Part shown: positions 9,894 to 21,178 of the stretch, in pieces | How the letters are laid out: each line of letters starts with the position of its first letter | Position numbering within the stretch: position 1 is the first letter of the stretch | Assembly (NCBI RefSeq): GCF_900116535.1 | Contig: NZ_FPAU01000002.1 | Coordinates: 639,584-703,583, forward strand | DNA length: 64,000 nt | Direction: 5' to 3' | DNA from: Kosakonia arachidis | GTDB lineage: Bacteria > Pseudomonadota > Gammaproteobacteria > Enterobacterales > Enterobacteriaceae | The notes under the pieces: model-generated | What the model saw: the letters and a program-made list of their open reading frames with translations, nothing else | What the model was told of the DNA's origin: nothing | Databases searched by the model: none | Position numbers and translations under genes: made by a program

Positions 9894-10018
9894 GTGCGTG
9901 TGGTCGAATTTTTTCAGGCTACGCCCTTGCAAAAAAAGTAAAAATTACGGCGCAGCTACGGTTTCCCTGGTGTTGGCGCAGTATTCGCGCACCCCGGTTA
10001 ATCCGGGGTCATTTTTTT
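9894..10018 (+). ncRNA. arcZ: ArcZ small regulatory RNA
   Basis: An Hfq-dependent small RNA that activates rpoS translation and represses several mRNAs after RNase E processing. The 3' half is nearly identical to E. coli ArcZ as I recall it: TTTCCCTGGTGTTGGCGCAG, then TATTCGCGC, and a terminator ACCCCGG-TTAAT-CCGGGGT (9991-10009) followed by seven T (10012-10018). It lies between elbB and arcB on the plus strand, convergent with arcB. The terminator overlaps the arcB stop codon. The 5' end is estimated from the E. coli start GTGCG; the 5' half differs from E. coli. Confidence 0.9.
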
Positions 10019-12351
10019 CCAGCATCCACTGATGCAACCCAGGCTTTCAGTACCGCCACATCGTTTTGCCACTCCTGTTTCATCTCTTCCACCCATTCGC
10101 CGACATTGTCCCACCAGGCAGGAAGATCAGGAGACTGGATCTGTTGCCCCAGTTGCTGCAGATGGCGTAAACCGACAGATCCTGCCGCGCCCTTAATTTT
10201 ATGCCCCTCTTCGGTTATGCCTTTCTGATCGCGTGCCGTAAGATTTGACTCAAGCACATTGAGATAGCCCGGCATCATTTTCTCAAAGACAGCCAGCCCA
10301 TCAGTGATCAATTTAGGCCCAACCAGTTCGATATATTGCTCAAGCATGGCCGTATCCAGCACCGTTTGTACTTTGCTGTTATCGACAGTTGTCACTTGCT
10401 CCTCCTCGTTGGCGTGTGTATCCCAGAACTTTTTAATCATGGCAGTTAATGCCGGGACCGCCAGCGGTTTGCTCAAGACGTCATTCATGCCCGCATCGAG
10501 ATACTCCTGTTTATTTTTCAGCACGTTGGCTGTCAGAGCGACCAGCGGCGGAAGATCTTCTCGCGGGTAACGACGGGTTAGTGTGCGGGAAATATCCAGC
10601 CCGGTCATGTCTGGCAACTGGATATCCAGCAGCAGCAGATCGTATTCGCCAGGGGCAAACATCTCCAGCGCGGCGCTTCCGGTCATTGCTACGTCGACGC
10701 TACAACCCAGCTTTTCCAACACTGAGCGCGCGACAATCACATTCAGTTCAATGTCCTCAACCAGCAGGACATGCAGTGCGGGTAACGGCATCTCATCATC
10801 TTCGAAAGCGTCATCAACCTCTTCCGCTACTGCTGGCGCATGAACGGTCAGCGTAAAGATGGACCCGGCGCCTGTCTGGCTGCTGACAGAGATATCTCCC
10901 CCCATTTTTTTGGCGAGGCGACGCGAAACGGCCAAACCGATACCCGTCCCTGTTGCCGGCTTGCCGCCGTGGCTATCTTTCACCTGGTAATACATGGCAA
11001 AGATCTTATCCTGCTCATCGCGAGGAATACCGATCCCGGAATCCTGCACTTCGAAGTGCAGCATTTCGCTTTCGTCATAGCGAACGCGCACTTTAACCTG
11101 CCCTTGCGGGGTAAATTTCACCGCATTGCTGATTAAGTTCCACAGAATCTGCCGCAAACGTGTACCGTCGGTCACCACTTTGTGCGGCAGCGGCGACACA
11201 GGTTCCAGTACAAAATGCAGCCCTTTTTGATGCGCCTGCAAACCGGAAAGGTTTTCCAAATCGGCAAGGAAACTGGTGAAATCAAGCGGCTGGTTATCAA
11301 GCTGAACTTTGCGGCGCTCCATTTTATCCATATCGATAATATCGTTGAAGATATTCCCCAACGTCACGGCCGAGACATGGATTGTCTTCAGGTATTTCTC
11401 TTGCTCTTGCGTCAAATCCGTGTCGAGCAGGATCCGGCTCAAACCGACGATGCCATTCAGCGGCGTGCGCAGTTCATGGCTAATAGTGGAAATAAAGGTG
11501 GTTTTATCGCGGCTGGCCCGCTCCAGCGCATCCTGGTAGCGTTTACGCTCAGTAATGTCGCGGCCAAAGCCCATCAGTCCGTGACGTTTACCTACACGGT
11601 CGTAATAAGGCACTTTACGGATTTCGAAGCAGGCCTTGCGCCCGTCCGGATAATCCAACCACTGTTCGTAGGTCAGTGATACGTTATGGCGAAACACTTT
11701 TTCATCAGTTTCAATGACTTTTGCTGCTGCCTCCTCCGAATAGACATCCTGCGGTTTCAGGTGAATGAGCTGCTTCTCGCTTTTGCCGGTCAGCAGTTCC
11801 ATCGCCCGGTTACAGCCGGAAAACTCTTTATCTTCGTTACGGTAGAAAACCAAATCCGGTGAGGCATCAAGGAAAGAGCGCAGAAAGGAGGATTGTTGTT
11901 CGAGCTGGATCTGCGTTTGCTCACGCTCCTGCATCTCTATTTTTAGCTGTTCAAAGGTCGCCTGGCGCTCCGCTTCAGCTTTTTCGCGATCGCTGATCTC
12001 CTGATTAAGCTGGGCAATATTATCTTTTAACTGCACATTGAGCTTCAGATCGCGATCGCGCATCTCTTCAAGCTTTTCTACCAACCGCGATAACCGCTGG
12101 CGAGATTCTTCCAGTTGTTCAACCACCACCGATAAGAAGTAGACCGCCCACGGGGTGATCAGCAGACCAAAAAAGATCGAGCGGATAACATCGATGCTCT
12201 CTACCTGCCCCTGCAATACCATGGTGACCGCCATCTGCACGACGATTGCCAGCACCACCAGCGCTAAAGCCAGTAGCAAGGAAAAGCGCACCAGACCGAG
12301 CTTCATCATCAGATCGACGTAGTATTGCGCCAGTAAACGGATTTGCTTCAT
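10009..12351 (-). CDS. arcB: ArcB, hybrid histidine kinase of the Arc redox system
   Basis: Senses quinone redox state and phosphorylates ArcA when respiration slows. I chose the ATG at 12349-12351 (GAGGGAAACTCT before it), giving 780 residues beginning MKQIRL. Order: two membrane segments (about 22-48 and 58-77), a coiled coil (77-155) and a PAS domain with redox cysteines C180 and C241. Then come the kinase with H292 in SHELRTPLNG, a receiver with D576, and an HPt domain with H717. All phosphorelay residues are intact. The 3' end overlaps the ArcZ terminator. Confidence 0.97.
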   Translation of the reverse strand: MKQIRLLAQYYVDLMMKLGLVRFSLLLALALVVLAIVVQMAVTMVLQGQVESIDVIRSIFFGLLITPWAVYFLSVVVEQLEESRQRLSRLVEKLEEMRDRDLKLNVQLKDNIAQLNQEISDREKAEAERQATFEQLKIEMQEREQTQIQLEQQSSFLRSFLDASPDLVFYRNEDKEFSGCNRAMELLTGKSEKQLIHLKPQDVYSEEAAAKVIETDEKVFRHNVSLTYEQWLDYPDGRKACFEIRKVPYYDRVGKRHGLMGFGRDITERKRYQDALERASRDKTTFISTISHELRTPLNGIVGLSRILLDTDLTQEQEKYLKTIHVSAVTLGNIFNDIIDMDKMERRKVQLDNQPLDFTSFLADLENLSGLQAHQKGLHFVLEPVSPLPHKVVTDGTRLRQILWNLISNAVKFTPQGQVKVRVRYDESEMLHFEVQDSGIGIPRDEQDKIFAMYYQVKDSHGGKPATGTGIGLAVSRRLAKKMGGDISVSSQTGAGSIFTLTVHAPAVAEEVDDAFEDDEMPLPALHVLLVEDIELNVIVARSVLEKLGCSVDVAMTGSAALEMFAPGEYDLLLLDIQLPDMTGLDISRTLTRRYPREDLPPLVALTANVLKNKQEYLDAGMNDVLSKPLAVPALTAMIKKFWDTHANEEEQVTTVDNSKVQTVLDTAMLEQYIELVGPKLITDGLAVFEKMMPGYLNVLESNLTARDQKGITEEGHKIKGAAGSVGLRHLQQLGQQIQSPDLPAWWDNVGEWVEEMKQEWQNDVAVLKAWVASVDAGKK

Positions 12352-12452
12352 AGAGTTTCCCTCGGACAATTCCGCTCAATAATACTCAATTCTGGGCAAG
12401 GTATTGAAGCTTGTGTGAAAAATGCGGGGAGAGCCTGGGTTTCGTCGTCGGT

Positions 12453-13379
12453 TCAGGTGGGCAATTGCCAACAGCACCCAAGAGCCGAACCTTGTCCGCC
12501 CTGCTCATTCAGGTAGCGATCCAGCTCCACCATGCCGGTCCAGCGGTTTTCGCACCACAGCGGCGCCAGTAGCGTCGGGCGACGCGCGCTAGCGGAAACG
12601 CGATGGTAGATCACCTCGGGCGGCGTATAGCGAATCATCTCGCCGGCAATAACGGTATACTCTTCCAGGCCAATACCGTTCAGTCGACCGGCCTCCCATG
12701 CCTTCGCCATAATACTGCCTTTCACGATATGCAGCGGATGCAGCTTAATACCATCAACGCCAGCTTCTGTAACGCGCTGTAGGGTCTCCAGACAATCCAC
12801 ACGTCGTTCCCCTGGTAACCCGACAATCAAATGTGTGCAGACCTTCAGACCGCGTTTACGGGCCTGCTGTGCCGTTTTCTGGTAACAGGCGAAATCATGT
12901 CCACGATTGATGCGATGCAGTGTTTTATCATGAGCGGTTTGCAAACCCAGTTCCAGCCATACTTCATAGCCCTGTTGGTGGTATTCACAAAGCAAATCCA
13001 GCACCACTTCCGGTACGCAATCGGGGCGCGTGCCAACGCACAAACCGACAATGTTCGCCTGACTTATCGCCTGCTGGTACATCGACCGCAGTACCTGCAC
13101 TTCAGCCCAGGTACTGGTGTAAGCCTGGAAATAGGCGAGATAACGGCGAGCGCGATTAACGAGGTTCGCCTGATGAGCAAGCTGGTCAGCAATGGATTGG
13201 TGTTGCTGTGCCTCATCAGCAAAAGAAGCAACATTACAGAATGTACACCCACCGCGACCAAGGGTGCCATCGCGGTTTGGGCAGCTAAAACCGCCATGCA
13301 AAGTAAGTTTATGTACTTTTTCTCCATACCGGCGAGCAAGATCCCCACCAAACATATTGACTAATTTCTGTAACTGCAT
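12453..13379 (-). CDS. yhcC: YhcC, radical SAM protein
   Basis: A 308-residue radical-SAM protein of the YhcC/TIGR01212 family. The iron-sulfur cysteines are spaced CX11CX2C (C33, C45, C48 in CPNRDGT...GGCTFC), an unusual long form of the CX3CX2C motif. The start ATG at 13377-13379 gives MQLQKLVNMF, matching E. coli; an upstream ATG would add 18 residues not seen in that homologue. The substrate is unproven. It is divergent from gltB across a 672-base gap. Confidence 0.9.
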   Translation of the reverse strand: MQLQKLVNMFGGDLARRYGEKVHKLTLHGGFSCPNRDGTLGRGGCTFCNVASFADEAQQHQSIADQLAHQANLVNRARRYLAYFQAYTSTWAEVQVLRSMYQQAISQANIVGLCVGTRPDCVPEVVLDLLCEYHQQGYEVWLELGLQTAHDKTLHRINRGHDFACYQKTAQQARKRGLKVCTHLIVGLPGERRVDCLETLQRVTEAGVDGIKLHPLHIVKGSIMAKAWEAGRLNGIGLEEYTVIAGEMIRYTPPEVIYHRVSASARRPTLLAPLWCENRWTGMVELDRYLNEQGGQGSALGCCWQLPT

Positions 13380-13474
13380 AATCTGAAAGGCCGCCCTGAC
13401 GAAAGGGTGTAGCCTGCCACTTTTAGCTTTCATCGGCGATGACCTGGATCAATCGCTCCGGAAGGCCTTTATTT

Positions 13475-13492
13475 ATTGCATAAAAAGTCAAT
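13475..13492 (+). promoter_or_regulatory. ARG-box-like site between yhcC and gltB
   Basis: ATTGCATAAAAAGTCAAT resembles the 18-base ArgR operator half, with TGCAT and (A)GTCA arms around an A-run. It compares well with the argR operator at 28349 in this window. ArgR has been reported to act on gltBDF in E. coli. The site is about 560 bases before gltB and about 100 bases before yhcC, so the target is uncertain. Confidence 0.4.
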
Positions 13493-13674
13493 ATAATCGC
13501 AATTTCATTCATCGCAAAAGCAATTACTTTTCCTTATATTCCTGCCTTATTTTGCAGAAATACGTGTGGAAGTGAAAAACAGTGTCTTCATGCAGACCCT
13601 GACCACAAAGCAGAATAAAAATCTGCCGTTAAAGATACCTTCAGGACAGAACATCAGAAAGTAGGCTTTGGTAT

Positions 13675-13690
13675 AGTGAGTCAGATCACA
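13675..13690 (+). promoter_or_regulatory. CRP site upstream of gltB
   Basis: AGTGA-GTCAGA-TCACA matches the CRP consensus TGTGA-N6-TCACA in nine of ten core positions. It lies 362 bases before the gltB ATG, consistent with a distant promoter and a long leader. CRP control of gltBDF is known in E. coli. I could not assign -35/-10 hexamers safely. Confidence 0.55.
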
Positions 13691-13813
13691 CTCCACTACC
13701 GCTTGTCGTTGCGTTTCATGAATGTAAAAAACATTAAATATCGATATATATCAAATAGATGAACAACATTTAGCACATTTCTGTATAAATAAGCTCGGCA
13801 TTTGACCTGTGTA

Positions 13814-13872
13814 CGGATTCCCGATAACTTGGGAATCCGCTGGAAGCTTTCTGGATGAGCAGTCTGCTCATC
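13814..13872 (+). other. Two consecutive perfect stem-loops in the gltB leader
   Basis: CGGATTCCC (13814-13822) pairs perfectly with GGGAATCCG (13831-13839) across an 8-base loop. GATGAGCA (13854-13861) pairs perfectly with TGCTCATC (13865-13872) across a 3-base loop. Neither is followed by a T-run. They lie in the leader between the CRP site and the terminator-like stem. Confidence 0.7.
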
Positions 13873-13945
13873 ATATTTATGCAGTAATTGAGATTCCCTC
13901 TTAAGCAAGTCCTCAACACTTGTGTATCGATGCGAAAAGGAAATT

Positions 13946-13992
13946 AAAGAGGGCGACATGCGAGGCATATGCCCCGTCGCCATGCTCTTTTT
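13946..13992 (+). terminator. Terminator-like stem-loop in the gltB leader (possible attenuator)
   Basis: AAAGAG-GGCGAC (13946-13957) pairs with GTCGCC-ATG-CTCTTT (13976-13990), leaving only a three-base bulge on the 3' arm and ending in a run of five T (13988-13992). The apical part holds the palindrome GGCATATGCC (13964-13973). It sits 60 bases before the gltB ATG and overlaps a short reading frame. The structure is seen directly; attenuation is inference. Confidence 0.55.
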
Positions 13993-14050
13993 ACGCCTGT
14001 GCGTATCGGTCAACGGAGGGTGTCTCGTAGAGCCTGGGGAGGTTCACTGA
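13958..14050 (+). CDS. Possible 30-codon leader reading frame before gltB
   Basis: ATG at 13958 follows GAGGG with a four-base gap, a good ribosome site. It opens a 30-residue frame starting [15 protein letters not shown] and ending GEVH, with a TGA at 14048-14050, one base before the gltB ATG. The gltB ribosome site GGGGAGG lies inside its last codons, so translation could couple to or occlude gltB. The frame overlaps the terminator-like stem. In E. coli, as I recall, the same stretch was once annotated as a 31-residue N-terminal extension of GltB. Here the frame is shifted by one base, which disproves such an extension. Not verified as expressed. Confidence 0.4.
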   Translation: MRGICPVAMLFLRLCVSVNGGCLVEPGEVH

Positions 14051-14051
14051 T

Positions 14052-17000
14052 ATGTTGTACGATAAATCTCTAGAGAGAGATAACTGTGGTTTCGGCCTGA
14101 TCGCCCACATAGAAGGCGAACCTAGCCACAAGGTAGTGCGTACCGCTATTCACGCACTGGCCCGAATGCAGCACCGCGGTGCCATCCTTGCCGATGGTAA
14201 AACCGGCGACGGTTGCGGTCTGCTGCTGCAAAAACCCGACCGTTTCTTCCGTATTGTGGCGGAAGAGCGCGGCTGGCGCTTAGCCAAAAATTACGCCGTA
14301 GGCATGCTGTTCCTGAATCAGGATCCAGAAAAAGCCAGCGCGTCGCGTCGCATTGTTGAAGAAGAGTTGCAACAAGAAACCCTGTCGATCGTTGGCTGGC
14401 GCGATGTGCCAACCAACGAAGGGGTACTCGGTGAAATAGCCCTCTCCTCGCTGCCTCGTATTGAACAAATTTTCGTTAACGCCCCCGCAGGCTGGCGCCC
14501 GCGCGATATGGAGCGTCGTCTGTTTATCGCTCGTCGCCGCATTGAAAAACGCCTGCAGGAAGATAAAGAGTTCTACGTTTGTAGCCTCTCCAACCTGGTG
14601 AACATCTATAAAGGTCTTTGTATGCCGGCGGATCTGCCGCGCTTTTACCTGGATCTGGCGGATCTGCGTCTCGAATCGGCCATTTGTCTGTTCCACCAAC
14701 GTTTCTCCACCAACACCGTACCACGCTGGCCACTGGCGCAGCCGTTCCGCTACCTGGCGCACAACGGTGAAATCAACACCATTACCGGTAACCGCCAGTG
14801 GGCGCGTGCGCGCACCTACAAATTCAAAACACCGTTGATCCCGGATCTTCATGATGCCGCGCCGTTTGTCAACGAAACCGGTTCAGACTCCAGTTCAATG
14901 GATAACATGCTTGAGCTACTGCTGGCAGGCGGGATGGATATCGTGCGCGCCATGCGTTTGCTGGTGCCGCCAGCCTGGCAGAATAACCCGGATATGGATC
15001 CGGACCTGCGCAGTTTCTTCGACTTTAACTCCATGCACATGGAGCCGTGGGATGGTCCGGCGGGCATCGTGATGTCTGACGGTCGTTTCGCTGCCTGCAA
15101 CCTTGACCGTAATGGTCTGCGTCCGGCGCGCTATGTCGTCACCAAAGACAAGCTGATCACCTGCGCTTCAGAAGTGGGGATCTGGGATTATCAGCCAGAC
15201 GAAGTGGTGGAAAAGGGCCGTGTCGGCCCGGGTGAACTGATGGTTATCGATACCCGTGACGGGCGCATTCTGCACTCGGCCGAAACCGATGACGATCTGA
15301 AAAGCCGCCACCCCTATAAAGAGTGGATGGCGAAAAACGTGCGCCGTTTGGTACCGTTTGAAGATTTGCCTGACGAAGACGTCGGTACCCGCGAGATGGA
15401 CGACGATCTGCTGGCAAGCTACCAGAAGCAGTTTAACTACAGTTTTGAAGAGCTGGATTCGGTTATCCGCGTGCTGGGTGAAAATGGCCAGGAAGCAGTC
15501 GGCTCCATGGGTGATGACACACCGTTTGCAGTGCTCTCAAGCCAGCCACGCATTATTTATGACTACTTCCGCCAGCAATTTGCGCAGGTAACCAACCCGC
15601 CGATCGATCCGCTGCGTGAAGCCCATGTTATGTCGCTGGCTACCAGCATCGGTCGCGAAATGAACGTCTTCTGTGAAGCGGAAGGCCAGGCACATCGTCT
15701 GAGCTTCAAATCACCGATCTTGCTGTACTCTGATTTCAAGCAACTGACGACGATGGAAGAGGAGCACTACCGCGCCGACACGCTGGACATCACCTTCGAC
15801 GTGACCGAAACGTCGCTGGAGGAGACCATCAAAGCGCTGTGCGATAAAGCAGAGCAGATGGTGCGTAACGGTACTGTATTGCTGGTGCTCTCTGACCGTA
15901 ACATCGCCAAAAATCGCCTGCCGGTTCCGGCGCCGATGGCGGTGGGCGCGATCCAGACCCGTCTGGTGGATAAGAGCCTGCGCTGTGATGCCAACATTAT
16001 TGTTGAAACCGCAAGTGCCCGCGACCCGCACCACTTTGCGGTGCTGCTGGGCTTCGGCGCGACAGCCATCTACCCGTACCTGGCGTATGAAACGCTGGCG
16101 AAGCTGGTCGACAACAACGCCATCGAGAAAAATTACCGTACAGTGATGCTGAACTACCGTAACGGCATCAATAAAGGGCTGTACAAAATCATGTCCAAAA
16201 TGGGCATTTCGACGATTGCCTCATACCGCTGCTCAAAACTGTTTGAAGCCGTGGGTCTGCACGATGACGTTGCTGCCCTCTGCTTCCAGGGCGTTATTAG
16301 CCGTATCGGCGGCGCTGGCTTTAGCGACTTTCAGCAGGATCTGCTGAACTTGTCAAAACTGGCCTGGTTAGCGCGTAAACCGCTGTCGCAGGGCGGACTG
16401 CTGAAATATGTCCACGGCGGCGAATACCACGCCTATAACCCGGATGTCGTGCGCACGCTGCAACAGGCGGTACAGAACGGCGAGTACAGCGATTATCAGG
16501 AGTATGCGAAGCTGGTTAACGAACGCCCGGCGGCTACACTGCGCGATTTGCTGGCTATCACGCCAAATGGTGAAGCGGTTAATCTGAAAGATGTAGAACC
16601 TGCAACTGAGCTGTTTAAACGCTTTGATACTGCAGCGATGTCTATCGGCGCGCTCAGCCCGGAGGCTCACGAAGCGCTGGCAGAAGCAATGAACAGCCTC
16701 GGCGGTTTCTCCAACTCCGGTGAAGGCGGTGAAGATCCGGCGCGCTATGGCACCAATAAAGTGTCGCGTATCAAGCAGGTTGCTTCTGGTCGCTTCGGCG
16801 TAACTCCGGCTTACCTGGTGAATGCTGATGTCATTCAGATCAAAGTCGCCCAGGGGGCCAAACCGGGTGAAGGCGGCCAGCTACCGGGTGACAAAGTCAC
16901 GCCGTATATCGCCAGGTTGCGCTACTCCGTACCCGGCGTAACGCTGATCTCTCCGCCGCCGCATCACGATATCTACTCTATTGAGGATCTGGCACAGCTG

Positions 17001-18512
17001 ATTTTCGACCTGAAACAGGTCAACCCGAAAGCGATGATCTCTGTGAAGCTGGTTTCTGAACCGGGTGTCGGTACCATCGCTACCGGTGTGGCGAAAGCCT
17101 ATGCCGATCTGATTACTATAGCCGGTTACGACGGCGGTACTGGCGCAAGCCCGCTCTCTTCCGTGAAATATGCAGGTTGTCCGTGGGAACTGGGGCTGGT
17201 GGAAACCCAGCAAGCGCTGGTCGCTAACGGTTTGCGTCACAAGATTCGTTTGCAGGTGGATGGCGGTCTGAAAACCGGACAGGACATCATAAAAGCCGCA
17301 ATTCTGGGCGCCGAAAGCTTTGGTTTCGGTACCGGACCGATGGTCGCGCTGGGTTGTAAATACCTGCGAATTTGTCACCTGAATAACTGCGCAACCGGCG
17401 TAGCGACTCAGGATGACAAACTGCGTAAGAATCACTATCACGGTCTGCCATTCAAAGTGACCAACTACTTTGAATTTATCGCCCGTGAAACCCGCGAGTT
17501 AATGGCACAACTGGGCGTGAAACGCCTGGTCGATCTGATTGGCCGTACCGATCTGCTGAAAGAACTGGACGGTTTTACCGCCAAGCAGCAGAAACTGGAT
17601 CTGGCGAAACTGCTGGAAACTGCCGAACCGCACCCAGGCAAAGCACTGTACTGCACGGAAAACAACCCGCCGTTTGATAATGGCGTACTGAACGCGCAGT
17701 TATTACAACAGGCGAAACCGTATGTCGATGAGAAGCAGAGCAAAACTTTCTGGTTCGATATCCGCAATACCGATCGTTCCGTGGGTGCTTCACTGTCTGG
17801 CTATATTGCACAGTCTCACGGCGATCAGGGGCTGGCAGCCGATCCAATTAAAGCACATTTCAGCGGCACCGCAGGCCAGAGCTTCGGCGTATGGAATGCT
17901 GGGGGCGTTGAACTCTATCTGACTGGAGATGCCAACGACTATGTTGGTAAAGGTATGGCGGGCGGTTTGCTGGCAGTGCGTCCGCCGGTGGGTTCAGCCT
18001 TCCGCAGCCATGAAGCGAGCATTATCGGTAACACCTGCCTGTATGGCGCAACCGGCGGCCGTTTGTACGCTGCGGGCCGTGCAGGCGAGCGTTTTGCAGT
18101 TCGTAACTCTGGTGCCATCACGGTTGTAGAAGGCATAGGCGACAACGGCTGTGAATATATGACCGGCGGCATTGTTTGTGTGCTGGGTAAAACCGGCGTC
18201 AACTTTGGCGCAGGGATGACCGGTGGCTTTGCCTATGTACTGGATGAAGACGGTGAATTCCGTAAACGCGTTAACCAGGAGCTGGTGGAAGTGCTGAGCG
18301 TCGATGACCTCGCCATCCATGAAGAGCATCTGCGCGGCCTAATCACCGAGCATGTGCAACATACCGGTTCTCAACGCGGCGAAGAGATCCTGGCAAACTG
18401 GCCAGCATTCTCATCGAAATTCGCCCTGGTGAAACCGAAATCCAGCGATGTAAAAGCCCTGTTAGGTCACCGTAGTCGTAGCGCGGCAGAGTTGCGCGTG
18501 CAGGCGCAGTAA
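14052..18512 (+). CDS. gltB: Glutamate synthase large subunit GltB
   Basis: The alpha chain of NADPH-glutamate synthase converts glutamine and 2-oxoglutarate to two glutamates, the low-ammonium route with glutamine synthetase. The 1486-residue proprotein starts [15 protein letters not shown]. Cleavage before C12 exposes the N-terminal cysteine of the Ntn glutaminase domain. Next come the central domain, an FMN-binding synthase barrel, and a 3Fe-4S cluster in the region [13 protein letters not shown]. The GXGXG beta-helix lies at the C-terminus. Ten codon-sized bases separate it from gltD (9-base gap), forming the gltBD operon. Confidence 0.98.
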   Translation: MLYDKSLERDNCGFGLIAHIEGEPSHKVVRTAIHALARMQHRGAILADGKTGDGCGLLLQKPDRFFRIVAEERGWRLAKNYAVGMLFLNQDPEKASASRRIVEEELQQETLSIVGWRDVPTNEGVLGEIALSSLPRIEQIFVNAPAGWRPRDMERRLFIARRRIEKRLQEDKEFYVCSLSNLVNIYKGLCMPADLPRFYLDLADLRLESAICLFHQRFSTNTVPRWPLAQPFRYLAHNGEINTITGNRQWARARTYKFKTPLIPDLHDAAPFVNETGSDSSSMDNMLELLLAGGMDIVRAMRLLVPPAWQNNPDMDPDLRSFFDFNSMHMEPWDGPAGIVMSDGRFAACNLDRNGLRPARYVVTKDKLITCASEVGIWDYQPDEVVEKGRVGPGELMVIDTRDGRILHSAETDDDLKSRHPYKEWMAKNVRRLVPFEDLPDEDVGTREMDDDLLASYQKQFNYSFEELDSVIRVLGENGQEAVGSMGDDTPFAVLSSQPRIIYDYFRQQFAQVTNPPIDPLREAHVMSLATSIGREMNVFCEAEGQAHRLSFKSPILLYSDFKQLTTMEEEHYRADTLDITFDVTETSLEETIKALCDKAEQMVRNGTVLLVLSDRNIAKNRLPVPAPMAVGAIQTRLVDKSLRCDANIIVETASARDPHHFAVLLGFGATAIYPYLAYETLAKLVDNNAIEKNYRTVMLNYRNGINKGLYKIMSKMGISTIASYRCSKLFEAVGLHDDVAALCFQGVISRIGGAGFSDFQQDLLNLSKLAWLARKPLSQGGLLKYVHGGEYHAYNPDVVRTLQQAVQNGEYSDYQEYAKLVNERPAATLRDLLAITPNGEAVNLKDVEPATELFKRFDTAAMSIGALSPEAHEALAEAMNSLGGFSNSGEGGEDPARYGTNKVSRIKQVASGRFGVTPAYLVNADVIQIKVAQGAKPGEGGQLPGDKVTPYIARLRYSVPGVTLISPPPHHDIYSIEDLAQLIFDLKQVNPKAMISVKLVSEPGVGTIATGVAKAYADLITIAGYDGGTGASPLSSVKYAGCPWELGLVETQQALVANGLRHKIRLQVDGGLKTGQDIIKAAILGAESFGFGTGPMVALGCKYLRICHLNNCATGVATQDDKLRKNHYHGLPFKVTNYFEFIARETRELMAQLGVKRLVDLIGRTDLLKELDGFTAKQQKLDLAKLLETAEPHPGKALYCTENNPPFDNGVLNAQLLQQAKPYVDEKQSKTFWFDIRNTDRSVGASLSGYIAQSHGDQGLAADPIKAHFSGTAGQSFGVWNAGGVELYLTGDANDYVGKGMAGGLLAVRPPVGSAFRSHEASIIGNTCLYGATGGRLYAAGRAGERFAVRNSGAITVVEGIGDNGCEYMTGGIVCVLGKTGVNFGAGMTGGFAYVLDEDGEFRKRVNQELVEVLSVDDLAIHEEHLRGLITEHVQHTGSQRGEEILANWPAFSSKFALVKPKSSDVKALLGHRSRSAAELRVQAQ

Positions 18513-19940
<1,428 letters not shown>

Positions 19941-19959
19941 TACCCATGTAGCAACCCAC

Positions 19960-19985
19960 AAGGAGGCTTCGGCCTCCTTTTTATA
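19960..19985 (+). terminator. gltBD terminator
   Basis: AAGGAGGC-TTCG-GCCTCCTT followed by T5 lies 20 bases after the gltD stop: an 8-base-pair stem on a stable TTCG tetraloop. A second hairpin on the sspB side follows 21 bases later. Confidence 0.9.
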
Positions 19986-20005
19986 TTGGCGGATCGCGGA
20001 TAGTA

Positions 20006-20029
20006 AAACAGGGCCATTCGGCCCTGTTT
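20006..20029 (-). terminator. sspAB terminator
   Basis: AAACAGGGCC and GGCCCTGTTT form a perfect 10-base-pair stem with a four-base loop, two bases beyond the sspB stop on the minus strand. The symmetric A/T arms could let it act in both directions. Confidence 0.8.
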
Positions 20030-20031
20030 GA

Positions 20032-20535
20032 TTACTTCACTACCCTCAGCGATGGGCGTCCACCGCGCGGCGGTGGATCGTCATCAGGGCCATTGTCCTG
20101 ATCGTCAGCAAGATCGGGTTTATCACCGTCGATAACCGACATCACCGTCTCGCTTTCCTGCGCTGAAGTATCGAGGTCGTCATTCATAATAGCGACATCT
20201 TCATCGTAGGCTGCTTCCGGTTCGAACATGGTTCCCGCGCCGTTTTCACGGGCGTAAATAGCCAGTACGGCTGCCATCGGCACCGCAACCTGACGCGGCA
20301 CGCCACCGAAGCGCGCATTGAAACGCACCTCGTCGTTAGCCAGTTCCAGGTTGCCTACCGCGCGCGGTGCGATGTTCAACACGATTTGACCGTCACGCGC
20401 ATACTCCATCGGCACGCGAACATCAGGCAACGTCACATCAACAACCAGATGCGGCGTTAGCTGATTATCCAGCAGCCATTCATAGAAGGCCCGCAGCAGA
20501 TACGGACGGCGTGGAGACAGTTGTGACAAATCCAT
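20032..20535 (-). CDS. sspB: SspB, ClpXP specificity-enhancing adapter
   Basis: SspB binds ssrA-tagged peptides from stalled ribosomes and delivers them to ClpXP. The 167-residue protein has the compact substrate-binding domain in the first ~110 residues and an acidic, disordered linker (PDLADDQDNGPDDDPP). The C-terminal ClpX-docking motif RPSLRVVK is intact. The linker is the variable part of the family. It follows sspA by four bases in one operon. Confidence 0.96.
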   Translation of the reverse strand: MDLSQLSPRRPYLLRAFYEWLLDNQLTPHLVVDVTLPDVRVPMEYARDGQIVLNIAPRAVGNLELANDEVRFNARFGGVPRQVAVPMAAVLAIYARENGAGTMFEPEAAYDEDVAIMNDDLDTSAQESETVMSVIDGDKPDLADDQDNGPDDDPPPRGGRPSLRVVK

Positions 20536-20539
20536 TCAG

Positions 20540-21178
20540 TTAACCCCGGCCAAGGCGCATTTCGCGCTCGGCTTCAGTTAGAGAAGCCAGGAAGGAATCA
20601 CGCTCAAATACGCGCGTCATATATCCTTTCAGCTCTTTGGCGCCCGCGCCACTCAACTCGATGCCCAGTACCGGTAAGCGCCATAGCAGCGGTGCGAGGT
20701 AGCAGTCAACAAGGCTAAACTCGTCGTTCAGGAAGTAAGGTTTCTGGGTGAACAACGGGCCAATTGCCAGCAACTCTTCACGCAGTTGTTTACGGGCGGC
20801 ATCGGCCTGTGCGCCGCTGTTGTTCTGGATGATATTCATCAGGGAATACCAATCCTTTTCAATGCGATGCATGTACAGGCGACTTTCACCACGTGCGACC
20901 GGGTAAACCGGCATTAGCGGCGGATGCGGGAAACGCTCGTCCAGATATTCCATAATAATGCGTGACTCCCACAAGGTGAGTTCACGATCTACAAGTGTCG
21001 GTACGCTTTGATTCGGGTTGAGGTCAATCAGATCCTGAGGAGGATTATCCTTTTCCACGTGCTCAATTTCGAAGCTGACACCTTTTTCGGCCAGCACGAT
21101 ACGGACCTGATGGCTATAGATGTCCACAGGACCAGAAAACAGCGTCATTACCGAACGTTTGTTGGCAGCGACAGCCAT
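20540..21178 (-). CDS. sspA: SspA, stringent starvation protein A
   Basis: An RNA-polymerase-associated protein with a glutathione S-transferase fold, induced by starvation; in E. coli it lowers H-NS levels and supports acid tolerance. The 212 residues show the thioredoxin-like N-terminal half (VMTLFSGPVDIYSHQVRIVL) and an all-helical C-terminal half. The usual GST catalytic residue is not kept, as is normal for SspA. The ribosome site GGAGG lies six bases before the ATG. It heads the sspAB operon downstream of rpsI. Confidence 0.95.
   Translation of the reverse strand: MAVAANKRSVMTLFSGPVDIYSHQVRIVLAEKGVSFEIEHVEKDNPPQDLIDLNPNQSVPTLVDRELTLWESRIIMEYLDERFPHPPLMPVYPVARGESRLYMHRIEKDWYSLMNIIQNNSGAQADAARKQLREELLAIGPLFTQKPYFLNDEFSLVDCYLAPLLWRLPVLGIELSGAGAKELKGYMTRVFERDSFLASLTEAEREMRLGRG

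Noticed and set aside
13696..14013. 105-codon minus-strand frame in the gltB leader
   Set aside because: Opposite to conserved leader structure and without a convincing start; composition is not protein-like.
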